Shown here in pieces: positions 1 to 9,196 of a stretch of DNA of 64,000 nucleotides. A model generated the notes under the pieces. The model made no database searches and was not told where the DNA came from. It worked only from the letters and a program-made list of their open reading frames with translations. This DNA is from Agrobacterium larrymoorei (GTDB lineage: Bacteria > Pseudomonadota > Alphaproteobacteria > Rhizobiales > Rhizobiaceae): the NCBI RefSeq assembly GCF_013322225.1, contig NZ_JAAMFB010000002.1, positions 1 to 64,000 of the forward strand. Direction: 5' to 3'. Position 1 is the first letter of the stretch, and the number at the start of each line of letters is the position of its first letter. The position numbers and the translations under genes are program-made.

Positions 1-131
1 CGCCACTTGGCCACAGTCTTCTGATTGATCCCGTAGCGCTTTGACAGAGCCCTCAGGCTCTCTTGACTATTTTGTATTGCTCGACGGATTGCCTCCGTCG
101 TCGTGGCGCTGCCGTGCAGAATTTGTCCCAT
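1..131 (-). CDS. IS481-type transposase, N-terminal fragment
   Basis: From the ATG at 129-131 the minus strand encodes 43 residues before the window ends. They begin MGQILHGSATTTEAIRR and continue into a helix-turn-helix-like stretch (SLRALSKRYGINQKTVAKW). This start is characteristic of a group of IS481 transposases in which an N-terminal helix-turn-helix precedes a DDE integrase core. The catalytic core would lie to the left of position 1 and cannot be seen. Whether the full gene is intact is unknown. Confidence 0.75.
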   Translation of the reverse strand, partial: MGQILHGSATTTEAIRRAIQNSQESLRALSKRYGINQKTVAKW

Positions 132-187
132 AGTGCATCCCTCCAAGCTTGGGAAAATAATGCACCATCAAAGTCCGGGATCAAACA
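1..187 (-). mobile_element. End of an IS481-type insertion sequence (cut by window edge)
   Basis: The block contains the 5' part of a transposase gene read leftwards out of the window plus about 55 bases of upstream terminal sequence. Read on the minus strand, the element would begin near position 187 with TGTTTGATCCCGG, which fits the TGT...ACA tips of the IS481 family. Only 17 bases separate this edge from the stop codon of the neighbouring methyltransferase gene, so the element landed just behind that gene. The other end and any target-site duplication lie outside the window, so the exact boundary is inferred. Confidence 0.65.
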
Positions 188-204
188 CCTAATCTTTTTC
201 AGGA

Positions 205-1224
205 TTACTTCTGAGCGCTCAAAATCTTGAAGCGGGCATTGCGGCACACTTCCTCGCTCTTGCGGAACTCGGAGGCTAAAACGGGCTCATAGGGCAGGCC
301 ACGATTGGCCACCATCAGCAACTTGCCGCCGCTGCGAAGTGCGCCCGCAGCCGTCTTGATCATCGCCTGACCCAGAGCAGGCTCAGCTGCCTGACCACCC
401 GCGTGGAACGGGGGATTCATGATGATGAGATCGTATTTTTCCTTCGGTGGCTCGGCAACGAGATCCTGCCAGAAGAAGCGAGCCGTCAGGCGAGGGCAGT
501 TTTCCAGCAGATTGGTTTTCGCGATTTCCAGCGCATTCCAATCGGCTTCAAAAAGATCGATGCGGGCCGTGCGAGGTGACTTTTCTGCCAGCATGACAGA
601 GAGATATCCCCAGCCAGCCCCGAAATCGGCGGCGTTGCCATCGAAATCCGTTGGCAGGCGGGAGACCAGCAATTCCGATCCATCATCTATCCGGTCATGC
701 GAGAACATGCCGGGCATGGCCGTGAAGCGGTTTTCAATGGTGACGGGCTTCTGCTCAAGCTTTGAAATGGCCACAGAAGCATCCTCCGGCTTTCCGAACC
801 ACAAAGCGACACCATGATACTTCGGTGTAGACTCAGCCTCGATGCCGAGTTTCGCGAGCGTCTTGCGCAGGGTGACGATTCCGTCTTCTTTCGAACCGGC
901 CGCGACGACGAGGCCACCCGTCTTCACGCGCTTCAAGGCTTCTGCCATCCGGTTCTCGTTTTCACCACGGTGCTTGCCGCAAAGAACAAAAGCTGCATCG
1001 TAGTCCTCGCCAGAAATCTCAGGCGTAACCTCGGCACCCGAAGCCTGAAGGGCTCGGTAGAGCGGGCGCAGGTTCTGAACCGCGACGATTTCAGCGCCCA
1101 GGCCTTCCAGCCGGGGCGCGCCTGCCTCTGCGCCCAGAAACAACACGCGCTCGCCAGCTTTCGGCGCTTCCAGCATGTCGGCAGCGAAGGGATGGAACAG
1201 GGTTTTGATAGCGTCTCGGCTCAT
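205..1224 (-). CDS. rsmC: Class I SAM-dependent methyltransferase, RsmC-like (16S rRNA G1207 type)
   Basis: The 339-residue protein has the two-part layout of RsmC. A degenerate N-terminal methyltransferase-like half is followed by an active half with a SAM-binding glycine motif (DFGAGWGYLS, about residue 200) and the NPPF catalytic motif (about residue 270) typical of N2-guanine RNA methyltransferases. RsmC modifies G1207 of 16S rRNA on the 30S subunit; E. coli RsmC is of similar length (about 343). The gene lies downstream of the pnp terminator, separated by a short dispersed repeat. The assignment to methyltransferase is firm. The exact target is inferred, because RsmC and RlmG-type enzymes share the NPPF motif. 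Confidence 0.8.
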   Translation of the reverse strand: MSRDAIKTLFHPFAADMLEAPKAGERVLFLGAEAGAPRLEGLGAEIVAVQNLRPLYRALQASGAEVTPEISGEDYDAAFVLCGKHRGENENRMAEALKRVKTGGLVVAAGSKEDGIVTLRKTLAKLGIEAESTPKYHGVALWFGKPEDASVAISKLEQKPVTIENRFTAMPGMFSHDRIDDGSELLVSRLPTDFDGNAADFGAGWGYLSVMLAEKSPRTARIDLFEADWNALEIAKTNLLENCPRLTARFFWQDLVAEPPKEKYDLIIMNPPFHAGGQAAEPALGQAMIKTAAGALRSGGKLLMVANRGLPYEPVLASEFRKSEEVCRNARFKILSAQK

Positions 1225-1240
1225 AGGAGCATCCTTAAGA

Positions 1241-1296
1241 GCATTTCCAGCAAAAGTGTGAAGCGGTTTTGCGTCCGGATAATGCGTTAGAACAAA
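1241..1296. repeat. Short dispersed intergenic repeat, copy 1
   Basis: This segment (GCATTTCCAGCAAAAGTGTG, then AAGCGGTTTTGCGTCC and AATGCGT) recurs in inverted orientation at 14677-14732 with only a few mismatches. It fills the gap between rsmC and the pnp terminator. Similar short elements are scattered through Agrobacterium and Rhizobium intergenic DNA as I recall. Its function is unknown. Confidence 0.7.
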
Positions 1297-1300
1297 TAGA

Positions 1301-1326
1301 AAAAAGGCGCGGGCAGAACCCGCGCC
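1301..1326 (-). terminator. Intrinsic terminator of pnp
   Basis: On the minus strand an eight-base-pair stem, GGCGCGGG pairing with CCCGCGCC, is followed by a run of T residues (plus-strand A tract at 1300-1305). It lies about 25 bases beyond the pnp stop codon. Confidence 0.85.
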
Positions 1327-1350
1327 TCGATATGAGAAAGCGGTACTGCC

Positions 1351-3495
1351 TTATTCGGCAGCAGCGTCGCCTTCGCTCTTCTTTTCAGCAACAATTTCCT
1401 TGCCGGTTGTCTGGTCGACAACCTTCATGGAAAGGCGAACCTTGCCGCGCTCATCGAAGCCCATCAGCTTGACCCAAACCTTGTCGCCTTCCTTGACAAC
1501 GTCGGAGGTCTTGGCAACGCGGTCGGATGCCAGCTGCGAGATGTGAACGAGGCCGTCACGCGCGCCGAAGAAGTTGACGAATGCGCCGAAATCAGCGGTC
1601 TTGACGACCGTGCCTTCGTAGATCACGCCGACTTCAGGCTCGGCAACGATGGAGTGAATCCACTTGCGGGCCGCTTCGATTTCCTTGCCGGAAGAGGAAG
1701 CGATCTTGACGGTGCCGTCGTCTTCGATGTTGATCTTCGCGCCGGTCTTTTCGACGATTTCGCGGATGACCTTACCGCCGGAGCCGATGACTTCACGGAT
1801 CTTGTCGACCGGGATGTTCATGACTTCGATGCGAGGAGCGAATTCGCCGAGCTGCGAACGGCCTTCGGAAATCGCATTGGACATCTCGACGAGGATATGT
1901 GTGCGACCGCCCTTTGCCTGCTCCAGAGCAACCTTCATGATCTCTTCGGTGATACCGGCGATCTTGATGTCCATCTGCAGCGAAGTGATGCCGTCTGCCG
2001 TACCGGCGACCTTGAAGTCCATGTCGCCGAGGTGATCTTCGTCACCGAGGATGTCGGAGAGAACCGCAAAACGGTCACCTTCTAGGATCAGGCCCATGGC
2101 GATACCGGCAACCGGCTTTGCCAGAGGAACGCCTGCATCCATCAGAGCGAGCGAGGTGCCGCAAACAGTTGCCATGGAGGACGAACCGTTGGACTCGGTG
2201 ATTTCCGATACGACGCGCAGCGTGTAAGGGAACTGCTCAGGCGTTGGCAGCATCGGGCGGATTGCGCGCCATGCTAGCTTGCCGTGGCCGATTTCACGAC
2301 GGCCCGGGGAGCCCATGCGGCCTGTTTCACCAACCGAGTAGGGAGGGAAGTTGTAATGCAGCAGGAAGCGTTCCTTGTACATGCCGGTCAGGCTGTCGAC
2401 ATACTGCTCGTCTTCGCCGGTGCCAAGCGTGGCAACAACGATGGCCTGAGTTTCGCCGCGCGTGAAGAGCGCCGAACCATGTGTGCGTGGTAGAAGGCCG
2501 ACTTCAGAAACGATCGGGCGTACCGTGGAGAGGTCGCGACCATCGATACGGCTCTTGGTGTCGAGAATGTTCCAGCGAACAATCTTCGCCTGAAGGTGCT
2601 TGAAGGTCGCGCCGATTTCTTCGGCAGTGTACTTGGCTTCACCTTCTTCCGGCAGGAAGTGGGCCTTCACCTTCGCCTTTACAGCGTCGACGGCGTTGTA
2701 GCGGGCAGCCTTTTCGGTGATCTTGTAGGCATCGCGCAGTTCTGCTTCGGCAAGGCCGAGCATTTCGGTTTCGAGAGCGGAGAAATCTTCCGGCTCGAAT
2801 TCGCGTGGTTCCTTGGCGGCAACTTCAGCGAGCTTGATGATCGCGTCGATGACCGGCTGGAAGCCACGGTGACCGAACATGACGGCGCCGAGCATGATCT
2901 CTTCATTGAGTTCCTTGGCTTCGGACTCAACCATCAGAACGGCGTCCTGCGTACCGGCAACGACGAGGTCGAGAACAGACTCGTCCATCTCATCAAGATG
3001 CGGGTTCAAAACATATTCGCCGTTGATGTAACCGACGCGTGCGCCGCCGACTGGGCCCATGAAGGGAACACCCGAAAGCGTCAGTGCTGCGGAAGCGGCA
3101 ACCATCGACAGAACGTCAGGGTTGTTTTCCAGATCGTGCTGAATGACGGTGACGACGACCTGCGTGTCGTTCTTGTAACCTTCAGGGAAAAGCGGGCGGA
3201 TCGGGCGGTCGATCAGGCGCGAAACAAGGGTTTCGTTTTCGCTCGGACGGCCTTCGCGCTTGAAGTAGCCACCGGGGATCTTACCGGCTGCGTAGGTCTT
3301 TTCCTGATAGTTGACCGTCAGCGGGAAGAAGTCCTGTCCGGGCTTCGGAGACTTTGCGGAAACGACGGTCGCAAGAACCATCGTCTCGCCGTAGGTAGCG
3401 ATGACGGCGCCATCAGCCTGGCGAGCGACCTTGCCCGTTTCCAGCTTTAGCGGGCGGCCTGCCCATTCGATTTCCACGGAGTGTTGATTGAACAT
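1351..3495 (-). CDS. pnp: Polyribonucleotide nucleotidyltransferase (PNPase)
   Basis: This 714-residue protein is a full-length PNPase, a 3'-to-5' phosphorolytic exoribonuclease and part of the RNA degradosome. Two RNase PH-like domains occupy roughly residues 1-230 and 310-550, joined by an all-helical linker. The second carries the FTRGETQA and [15 protein letters not shown] core motifs. A KH domain with the IGSGGK loop follows near residue 565, and then an S1 domain ([18 protein letters not shown]) to the C-terminus. The start ATG is preceded on the minus strand by TGAGGA at proper spacing. It sits downstream of rpsO as in most bacteria, but an rpsO terminator and a 304-base gap suggest a promoter of its own. 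Confidence 0.98.
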   Translation of the reverse strand: MFNQHSVEIEWAGRPLKLETGKVARQADGAVIATYGETMVLATVVSAKSPKPGQDFFPLTVNYQEKTYAAGKIPGGYFKREGRPSENETLVSRLIDRPIRPLFPEGYKNDTQVVVTVIQHDLENNPDVLSMVAASAALTLSGVPFMGPVGGARVGYINGEYVLNPHLDEMDESVLDLVVAGTQDAVLMVESEAKELNEEIMLGAVMFGHRGFQPVIDAIIKLAEVAAKEPREFEPEDFSALETEMLGLAEAELRDAYKITEKAARYNAVDAVKAKVKAHFLPEEGEAKYTAEEIGATFKHLQAKIVRWNILDTKSRIDGRDLSTVRPIVSEVGLLPRTHGSALFTRGETQAIVVATLGTGEDEQYVDSLTGMYKERFLLHYNFPPYSVGETGRMGSPGRREIGHGKLAWRAIRPMLPTPEQFPYTLRVVSEITESNGSSSMATVCGTSLALMDAGVPLAKPVAGIAMGLILEGDRFAVLSDILGDEDHLGDMDFKVAGTADGITSLQMDIKIAGITEEIMKVALEQAKGGRTHILVEMSNAISEGRSQLGEFAPRIEVMNIPVDKIREVIGSGGKVIREIVEKTGAKINIEDDGTVKIASSSGKEIEAARKWIHSIVAEPEVGVIYEGTVVKTADFGAFVNFFGARDGLVHISQLASDRVAKTSDVVKEGDKVWVKLMGFDERGKVRLSMKVVDQTTGKEIVAEKKSEGDAAAE

Positions 3496-3755
3496 ATCTT
3501 GTCCTCAAATGTAGCCGTGGCTTTTCATTGGGAAAAACCAGCGGGCTGCAACGTATCACGGGCAAGACAGCAGGGCGCTTTAGGTCATATTCTTTTCAGA
3601 ATACGGCAACGCTTGCTGCGCTGCAAAAGCATCCGGCAATCCTGCCCCATGACAGGTCATCGGTTGTTTCAGACGGTGCCGGCCCATCCGGTCCATCCAG
3701 TCTTACAGAGCCTGAACAGGCTATCATTACCGACATCTCTAGTTTGATGCCGAAA
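3496..3755. other. rpsO-pnp intergenic region
   Basis: No gene is evident here. The region must hold the pnp promoter and 5' leader on the minus strand, since a strong terminator closes rpsO just upstream. In enterobacteria this leader is cut by RNase III for pnp autocontrol. I see no long perfect hairpin that would prove the same here, and I could not pick a convincing promoter. Confidence 0.4.
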
Positions 3756-3792
3756 GAAAAACCGGCGAGAATTCGCAATCGAATCCCGCCGG
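3756..3792 (-). terminator. Intrinsic terminator of rpsO
   Basis: On the minus strand a CCGGCG...CGCCGG stem, extended inwards by GATTCG/CGAATT pairing, is followed by TTTTT. It begins 8 bases after the rpsO stop codon. Confidence 0.85.
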
Positions 3793-3799
3793 AAATTTA

Positions 3800-4069
3800 T
3801 TAGCGACGCACGCCGAGGCTGGTGATCAGCTTGGTGTAACGGCCTTCGTCCTTCTTCTTGAGGTAGTCAAGAAGCGAACGGCGGCTGGAAACCATGGTCA
3901 GAAGGCCACGACGGGAGTGGTTGTCCTTCTTGTGACCCTTGAAGTGTTCGGTCAGGTTATTGATCCGCTCGGTCAGAATTGCGACCTGTACTTCCGGAGA
4001 ACCGGTGTCGCCTTCGACGGTTGCGTATTCCTTGATGAGGGCGGCTTTGCGCTCTGCAGTGATCGACAT
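3800..4069 (-). CDS. rpsO: 30S ribosomal protein S15
   Basis: The 89-residue protein matches S15 end to end, including the [14 protein letters not shown] and [13 protein letters not shown] helices that bind the 16S rRNA three-way junction. The length is the family norm. It has its own terminator, and a terminator-like hairpin also separates it from truB upstream, so it is probably transcribed at least partly from its own promoter. S15 also represses its own mRNA in E. coli; whether that happens here cannot be judged. Confidence 0.98.
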   Translation of the reverse strand: MSITAERKAALIKEYATVEGDTGSPEVQVAILTERINNLTEHFKGHKKDNHSRRGLLTMVSSRRSLLDYLKKKDEGRYTKLITSLGVRR

Positions 4070-4190
4070 CGTGTGATCCTTTCTATTTTAAGGAAAATCG
4101 GACGCCATGCGCCGGGATGTCGTCCAGCGAAGGCCATGAATAGCGCAGGCAATGCCATAGCTGGCGCTGCCTATAAACCAATTGGGCTGC

Positions 4191-4217
4191 AAAAGAAAGG
4201 GGCGATTGCCATCGCCC
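4191..4217 (-). terminator. Terminator after truB
   Basis: On the minus strand GGGCGAT pairs with ATCGCCC across a GGCA loop and is followed by a T-rich tract (CTTTCTTTT). It begins about 12 bases after the truB stop codon. It would separate truB from rpsO transcription at least in part. Confidence 0.7.
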
Positions 4218-4228
4218 ATTTTGCAAGC

Positions 4229-5176
4229 TTAACCGAAGACCCGCTTCGGCCGGAATTCGCCTTCGCCAATCTCGCCAATCGCGATCAGCTTCCCGCGCGC
4301 CGTAGCATAGGCTTCGGCTTCCTGCGTCGGTGCGTCGCGACCGCGCAGCAAAATAGGATTGCCCATTTTGAGACGGTGTGCCTGGTCGTCATTGATGATC
4401 AGGTGCGGGAGCGAAGATAATGCTTCCGATGTGTCGATGAGATAGGCATCGAGTGCGGCGAGCCGCTCGTCCCTGTCCTCGATGGTTTCCAGTTCCGTCA
4501 GCTTCTCGAGCGGCACCATGACGTCTTCCGCAAATGGAGCAACCATGGAGCGGCGCAGCTCGGAGATAAATCCATAGCAACCCAGATCGCGACCCATGTC
4601 ACGCGCAAGTGCCCGAACATAGGTGCCTTTGCCGCATTCCACTTCGAAATGTGCGGTGTTTTCATCTGGACAGGCCAGAAGCGTCAGGCGATGCACTTCC
4701 ACTTCGCGGGCAGGGATTTCTACCGTTTCGCCTTCGCGCGCCAGATCATAAGCGCGCTCGCCTGCGATCTTGATGGCTGAAAACTGAGGTGGGATCTGCT
4801 GGATCGTGCCGGTGTATTTCCCGAGAAGATCGCGTATCGCCTGTTCGGTCGGGCGATTATCCGAAGAATGAACAACATCGCCTTCCATGTCGTCGGTTGT
4901 GCGCTCTTCGCCCCAACTTACCGCGAATTCATAGATTTTGCGGCCATCCATGACATAGGGAACGGTCTTCGTCGCATCGCCCAAGGCTATCGGTAGCATA
5001 CCGGAAGCCAGTGGATCGAGCGTACCGGCATGACCAGCCTTCTGCGCATTGAACAGCCACTTGATCTTGGAAACGGCTTCCGTTGAACCGAAATCGAACG
5101 GTTTGTCGAGAATGAGCCAGCCAGAAATTGGACGGCCCTTGGGCTTACGATGCTGCTGTTTGCGTGGTTTGGACAT
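4229..5176 (-). CDS. truB: tRNA pseudouridine(55) synthase
   Basis: The 315-residue protein makes pseudouridine at position 55 of the tRNA T-loop. The TruB signature [19 protein letters not shown] (about residues 47-65) contains the catalytic Asp. The N-terminal GWLILDKP and later [10 protein letters not shown] motifs are also typical. The C-terminal part carries the short TruB-specific tail, and the extra length over the E. coli enzyme is modest. The gene follows rbfA with only three bases between them, so the two are cotranscribed in the rimP-nusA-infB operon. Confidence 0.97.
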   Translation of the reverse strand: MSKPRKQQHRKPKGRPISGWLILDKPFDFGSTEAVSKIKWLFNAQKAGHAGTLDPLASGMLPIALGDATKTVPYVMDGRKIYEFAVSWGEERTTDDMEGDVVHSSDNRPTEQAIRDLLGKYTGTIQQIPPQFSAIKIAGERAYDLAREGETVEIPAREVEVHRLTLLACPDENTAHFEVECGKGTYVRALARDMGRDLGCYGFISELRRSMVAPFAEDVMVPLEKLTELETIEDRDERLAALDAYLIDTSEALSSLPHLIINDDQAHRLKMGNPILLRGRDAPTQEAEAYATARGKLIAIGEIGEGEFRPKRVFG

Positions 5177-5179
5177 GCT

Positions 5180-5596
5180 TCAATTCTGTTCGTCGTCTTT
5201 TTCGTTGGAAGGTCCGAGGTCGCGCTGCACTTCTGGAGAGCGCAGCAGCGCATCGATTTTCTTGTAATTGTCAAAGCTGGTGTCGTCGCGAAAACGCAGT
5301 TCCGGCACATATTTGAACTGCTGCAAATGCGGACCCAGCCTGCCGCGCAGGTATTTGGCGTGACGGTTGAGTGCGGCGATCGTATCGGTGTGATCTGCGA
5401 CGCCGAGTGGCGTCACATAGGCGGTAGCGATCTTCAGATCAGGCGACATGCGGACTTCTGAAATGGAAATGATCGTCTTTTCGATCAGTTCGTCGCGCAC
5501 TTCACCGCGCTGAAGGATCTGCGTGATTGCGGCGCGCACCTGTTCACCGACGCGCAGCATGCGTTGGGAGGGCGCTGATGATGTTGCTTTTACCAT
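5180..5596 (-). CDS. rbfA: Ribosome-binding factor A
   Basis: The 138-residue protein is RbfA, a small KH-fold protein needed for 30S maturation and cold adaptation. The conserved stretches [19 protein letters not shown] and [21 protein letters not shown] are present. It lies between infB and truB, the usual order. Confidence 0.96.
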   Translation of the reverse strand: MVKATSSAPSQRMLRVGEQVRAAITQILQRGEVRDELIEKTIISISEVRMSPDLKIATAYVTPLGVADHTDTIAALNRHAKYLRGRLGPHLQQFKYVPELRFRDDTSFDNYKKIDALLRSPEVQRDLGPSNEKDDEQN

Positions 5597-5621
5597 TTTA
5601 TCTTTGCCTCAAACAAAGCGA

Positions 5622-5640
5622 GCGCCGGTGAAGCCGGCGC
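5622..5640 (-). other. Intercistronic hairpin between infB and rbfA
   Basis: GCGCCGG and CCGGCGC form a perfect seven-base-pair stem around a five-base loop in the 73-base gap. The bases after it on the minus strand (TCGCTTTGTTT) are only partly T-rich. It may be a weak terminator or an mRNA-processing or stabilising hairpin. Confidence 0.5.
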
Positions 5641-5669
5641 CCGACAGTTTAGTCTCGATGGCCAGACGC

Positions 5670-8399
5670 TTAGAGCGTACGCGTGATGTGTTCCACGCGG
5701 AAGCACTCGATGGTGTCGCCTGCGCGGATATCTTCGTAATTCTCGAATGCCATACCGCATTCCTGACCGACCGGTACTTCGTTGACTTCGTCCTTGAAGC
5801 GCTTGAGCGTCTTGAGCTTGCCTTCGTGGATGACGACATTGTCGCGAACCAGACGAACACCTGCACCACGTTCCACCTTGCCTTCGACGACACGGCAACC
5901 GGCAACCTTACCGACCTTGGTGATGTTGAAGACTTCGAGAATTTCGGCATTGCCGAGGAAGGTTTCGCGACGTTCCGGAGACAGAAGACCGGACATCGCC
6001 GCCTTCACGTCATCCACCAGATCGTAGATGATGTTGTAGTAGCGGATTTCGATACCACCGCGTTCAGACGCCGTGCGGGCCTGTGCGTTTGCACGGACGT
6101 TGAAGCCGATGATCGCGGCGTTGGATGCTTCTGCAAGAGAAATATCCGATTCCGTGATGGCGCCTGCGCCCGAATGGACGATGCGTGCGCGCACTTCGTC
6201 TGTGCCGAGCTTTTCGAGTGATGCGATGATCGCTTCGACGGAACCTTGCACGTCCGCCTTGATGACCAGCGGGAACTCCTTCATGCCGGAGGTCTGTAGC
6301 TGGCTCATCATCTGCTCGAGCGAACCGCGCTGGCCGGTCTGGCGGGCAACGGCCTTGTCGCGGGCAAGACGCTGACGATATTCGGAAATTTCACGCGCAC
6401 GGCTTTCGCTTTCGACAACCGCGAAACGGTCACCGGCAGACGGCGTACCTGACAGGCCGAGGATTTCGACCGGCATGGCTGGGCCCGCTTCCTTGACGTG
6501 GTCGCCCTTGTCGTTGACCAGGGCGCGAACACGACCCCACTGGTCGCCAGCAACGATGATCTGACCCGGCTTCAGCGTACCCTTCTGAACGAGAACGGTA
6601 GCGACTGCACCGCGACCACGGTCGAGCTCGGCTTCGATGACCGTGCCTTCCGCCGTACGGCTTGGATCTGCCTTGAGGTCAAGGATTTCGGCCTGCAGCA
6701 GGATTGCTTCCAGCAGCTTGTCGAGACCCTGCTGCTTCTTGGCAGAGACTTCCACGTCCAGAACTTCACCGCCCATGGATTCCACGAAGACTTCGTGCTG
6801 GAGCAGCTGCTGGCGAACCTTTTCAGGGTTGGCTTCATGCTTGTCGATCTTGTTGATCGCCACGATGATCGGCACGTTGGCGGCCTTGGCGTGGTTGATC
6901 GATTCAATCGTCTGCGGCATCACGCTGTCGTCAGCCGCAACCACCAGAATGGCGATGTCGGTAGCCTGCGCACCGCGGGCACGCATGGCCGTGAAGGCGG
7001 CGTGGCCTGGAGTATCGATGAAGGTTATCTTCTGGCCATTCTGCTCGACCTGATAGGCACCGATATGCTGGGTAATGCCGCCGGCTTCACCCGCAACCAC
7101 GTTTGCCTGACGGATGGCGTCGAGAAGCGAAGTCTTGCCGTGGTCGACGTGACCCATGATGGTGACGACAGGAGGACGCGACTGCATTTCACCAGCATCG
7201 TCGGCAACGTTGAAGATGCCCTCTTCGACGTCCGATTCAGAAACGCGTTTGACCGTGTGACCAAACTCGGTTGCGATGAGTTCGGCAAGGTCGGCGTCGA
7301 TGACGTCACCCGGCTTCATCATCTGGCCTTCCTTCATCAGGTACTTGATGACGTCCACCGCACGTTCTGACATGCGCTGGGACAGTTCCTGAATGGTGAT
7401 GGTTTCCGGCAGGATGACTTCACGCATAACCTTTTCACGCGTTTCCTGCATCTGGCTGCGGCGGAATTTCTCCTGGCGGCGACGCATTGAAGCGAGCGAA
7501 CGGCCGCGCTGCGTACCATCCTCATCGAGGTTCGATGTGACCGTCAGTTTGCCACGGCGGCGTTCCTCTTCCGTCTTCAGACGGGCAGCAGGCTTGGCAG
7601 GCGCAGGTGCTGCGACCTTGCCACGAACAGGCGCGCCTGTGCGGCGTGCACCGCGATCATCATCGTCATCCTTATCGGTACGGCGAACGCCCGGAACGCC
7701 ACGCCCCGGCATGTCTGGAGCCGGAGGAGCGGCTGCTGCAGGAGACGGACGCGGCGACTGCGGGCGTACATCACGGCGAACTGGCTGCGCGGAGGTGGTC
7801 GTTGCCGGGCGTTCCGCTGGCTGCGCTTCCGCCTTGGCAGGCGCTTCGCTTGCAGCTTTTGCTGCCGCAGCTTCTTCGGCGGCGCGACGTGCTGCCTCTT
7901 CCTTCTCGGCTGCGATCCGCTGTTCTTCTTCGACCTTGCGGCGGGCCTCATCTTCGGCGCGCTGCTTGGCCTCTACGATATCGCGAGCCTGAGCTTCAGC
8001 CAATGCGCGGCGGCGAGCATCCATTTCACCGGCAGAAAGGTCATGCAGAACGGCACCGCGTGGGCGCTCTGGCTGACGCTGCTGCGAAGATGGCTGCGAA
8101 CGCTGCTGATTATTGTTCTGCTGATGAAGGCGGGGAGCAGGCTGCTGCGGACGCGGCGCGGCTGGAGCAGCAGCGGGTGCTGCCGGTCGGGGCTGCTGTG
8201 CAACAACAGGCGCTGGCGCCACGTGCTTCTCGTCTTCAGGACGTATGGGGCGTCGCTTGCGTGTCTCCACGACAACTGCGTTGGTGCGACCACGACCCAT
8301 ATCCTGACGCACAGTGCCCTGATTCAACCCGCCCGGCTTGAGGGTAAGGGTCTTCTTAGGCTGTGCGTTGAGTGTCTTGTCGTCGTTGTTATCGGTCAT
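5670..8399 (-). CDS. infB: Translation initiation factor IF-2
   Basis: The 909-residue GTPase brings initiator tRNA to the 30S subunit. The first 320 residues or so are a low-complexity region rich in Ala, Arg, Gln and Glu, with a long charged coiled-coil-like segment. The G domain follows: [12 protein letters not shown] (P-loop), DTPGHAAF (G3) and NKID (G4). The C-terminal domains include [13 protein letters not shown] and the C2 fMet-tRNA domain ending HITRTL. Length and layout are normal for alphaproteobacteria. It lies in the nusA-infB operon, 101 bases after the ylxR-type gene. Confidence 0.98.
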   Translation of the reverse strand: MTDNNDDKTLNAQPKKTLTLKPGGLNQGTVRQDMGRGRTNAVVVETRKRRPIRPEDEKHVAPAPVVAQQPRPAAPAAAPAAPRPQQPAPRLHQQNNNQQRSQPSSQQRQPERPRGAVLHDLSAGEMDARRRALAEAQARDIVEAKQRAEDEARRKVEEEQRIAAEKEEAARRAAEEAAAAKAASEAPAKAEAQPAERPATTTSAQPVRRDVRPQSPRPSPAAAAPPAPDMPGRGVPGVRRTDKDDDDDRGARRTGAPVRGKVAAPAPAKPAARLKTEEERRRGKLTVTSNLDEDGTQRGRSLASMRRRQEKFRRSQMQETREKVMREVILPETITIQELSQRMSERAVDVIKYLMKEGQMMKPGDVIDADLAELIATEFGHTVKRVSESDVEEGIFNVADDAGEMQSRPPVVTIMGHVDHGKTSLLDAIRQANVVAGEAGGITQHIGAYQVEQNGQKITFIDTPGHAAFTAMRARGAQATDIAILVVAADDSVMPQTIESINHAKAANVPIIVAINKIDKHEANPEKVRQQLLQHEVFVESMGGEVLDVEVSAKKQQGLDKLLEAILLQAEILDLKADPSRTAEGTVIEAELDRGRGAVATVLVQKGTLKPGQIIVAGDQWGRVRALVNDKGDHVKEAGPAMPVEILGLSGTPSAGDRFAVVESESRAREISEYRQRLARDKAVARQTGQRGSLEQMMSQLQTSGMKEFPLVIKADVQGSVEAIIASLEKLGTDEVRARIVHSGAGAITESDISLAEASNAAIIGFNVRANAQARTASERGGIEIRYYNIIYDLVDDVKAAMSGLLSPERRETFLGNAEILEVFNITKVGKVAGCRVVEGKVERGAGVRLVRDNVVIHEGKLKTLKRFKDEVNEVPVGQECGMAFENYEDIRAGDTIECFRVEHITRTL

Positions 8400-8500
8400 T
8401 CCGTTCCCGTTCCTTCAGACGAGAGCCGGATGACACCATCAAGCCCTGTCTTTCAATAGCTGCATCCGAACGCGGCGGCCGGTGTTGTCCGATAACCGCG

Positions 8501-9196
8501 TCATTGTGTTTCCGTCCGGGCAGCGCCAACTTCCGCTTCAGTTTTCTCGCCGTGGCGATACAGCTCAAGCATCTTTGCGCGCTTCACTACACCCTCACCC
8601 GCCTGTCCCGCAAGCGCGCAGGCATGGATAAAAGCATTCTGGCCCATCAGTTCGTCCATTTCCGCTCCGGTAAAGAGCTTGAAGGACGGTATTTCCTTAT
8701 CGGCGCCCGTACCGAGCACCCAGGCCTTACGGGCCTGATCCAGTTTGCGGACGCCATCGGCTGCGGCATCGGTGGCGTGGAAGACGGCCAGCGCCTGTCC
8801 AGACCGGACAGCCGCGTCAACCTTCATCGCGCCGCTGACGAACTGACCCGCCTTGCGCGCCATGTTCATCATTCCTGTCACCTGCTGCACCATCAGCCGG
8901 TCCAGAATCTCGAGAAGATCAGGTCCTGCCTTGGCATCCCTTTTCAAGGCGCGCGCAAAGAGCTTCTTTGCGATTGCCTTTTCGACCACGGCGCGCTCTG
9001 GTGTTACCCAGCAGCCGCGCCCCGGCAATTGGCGTTTCAGGTCCGGAACGACAGAGCCGTCCGGGCCTGCGACGAAGCGGATCAGCTCATCCGGCGATCC
9101 GCTCTGCCGTGTCACAATGCACATACGCCCGTTGGCGTTGCCTTCTGCCAAATCCTCATCGGATTCGACCTCGGGCTCATGCGCCTGCGAAATCAT
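8501..9196 (-). CDS. YlxR/DUF448 RNA-binding protein fused to an L7Ae-like domain
   Basis: The 231-residue protein has an N-terminal YlxR (DUF448) domain, seen as RMCIVTRQSG, RFVAGPDGSVVPDL and LPGRGCWV. From about residue 105 it continues into a ribosomal L7Ae-like RNA-binding fold (MNMARKAGQFVSGAMKVDAA). This two-domain form is usual in alphaproteobacteria; in Firmicutes the two halves are separate genes (ylxR, ylxQ) in the same operon. Its start codon overlaps the nusA stop by four bases, implying translational coupling. A role in ribosome or RNA metabolism is inferred from domain and location. Confidence 0.9.
   Translation of the reverse strand: MISQAHEPEVESDEDLAEGNANGRMCIVTRQSGSPDELIRFVAGPDGSVVPDLKRQLPGRGCWVTPERAVVEKAIAKKLFARALKRDAKAGPDLLEILDRLMVQQVTGMMNMARKAGQFVSGAMKVDAAVRSGQALAVFHATDAAADGVRKLDQARKAWVLGTGADKEIPSFKLFTGAEMDELMGQNAFIHACALAGQAGEGVVKRAKMLELYRHGEKTEAEVGAARTETQ

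Noticed and set aside
2596-3450. 284-codon plus-strand frame opposite pnp, and similar long frames opposite infB, dnaK and the RND gene
   Set aside because: They mirror codon bias of conserved minus-strand genes and have no ribosome sites or recognisable domains.
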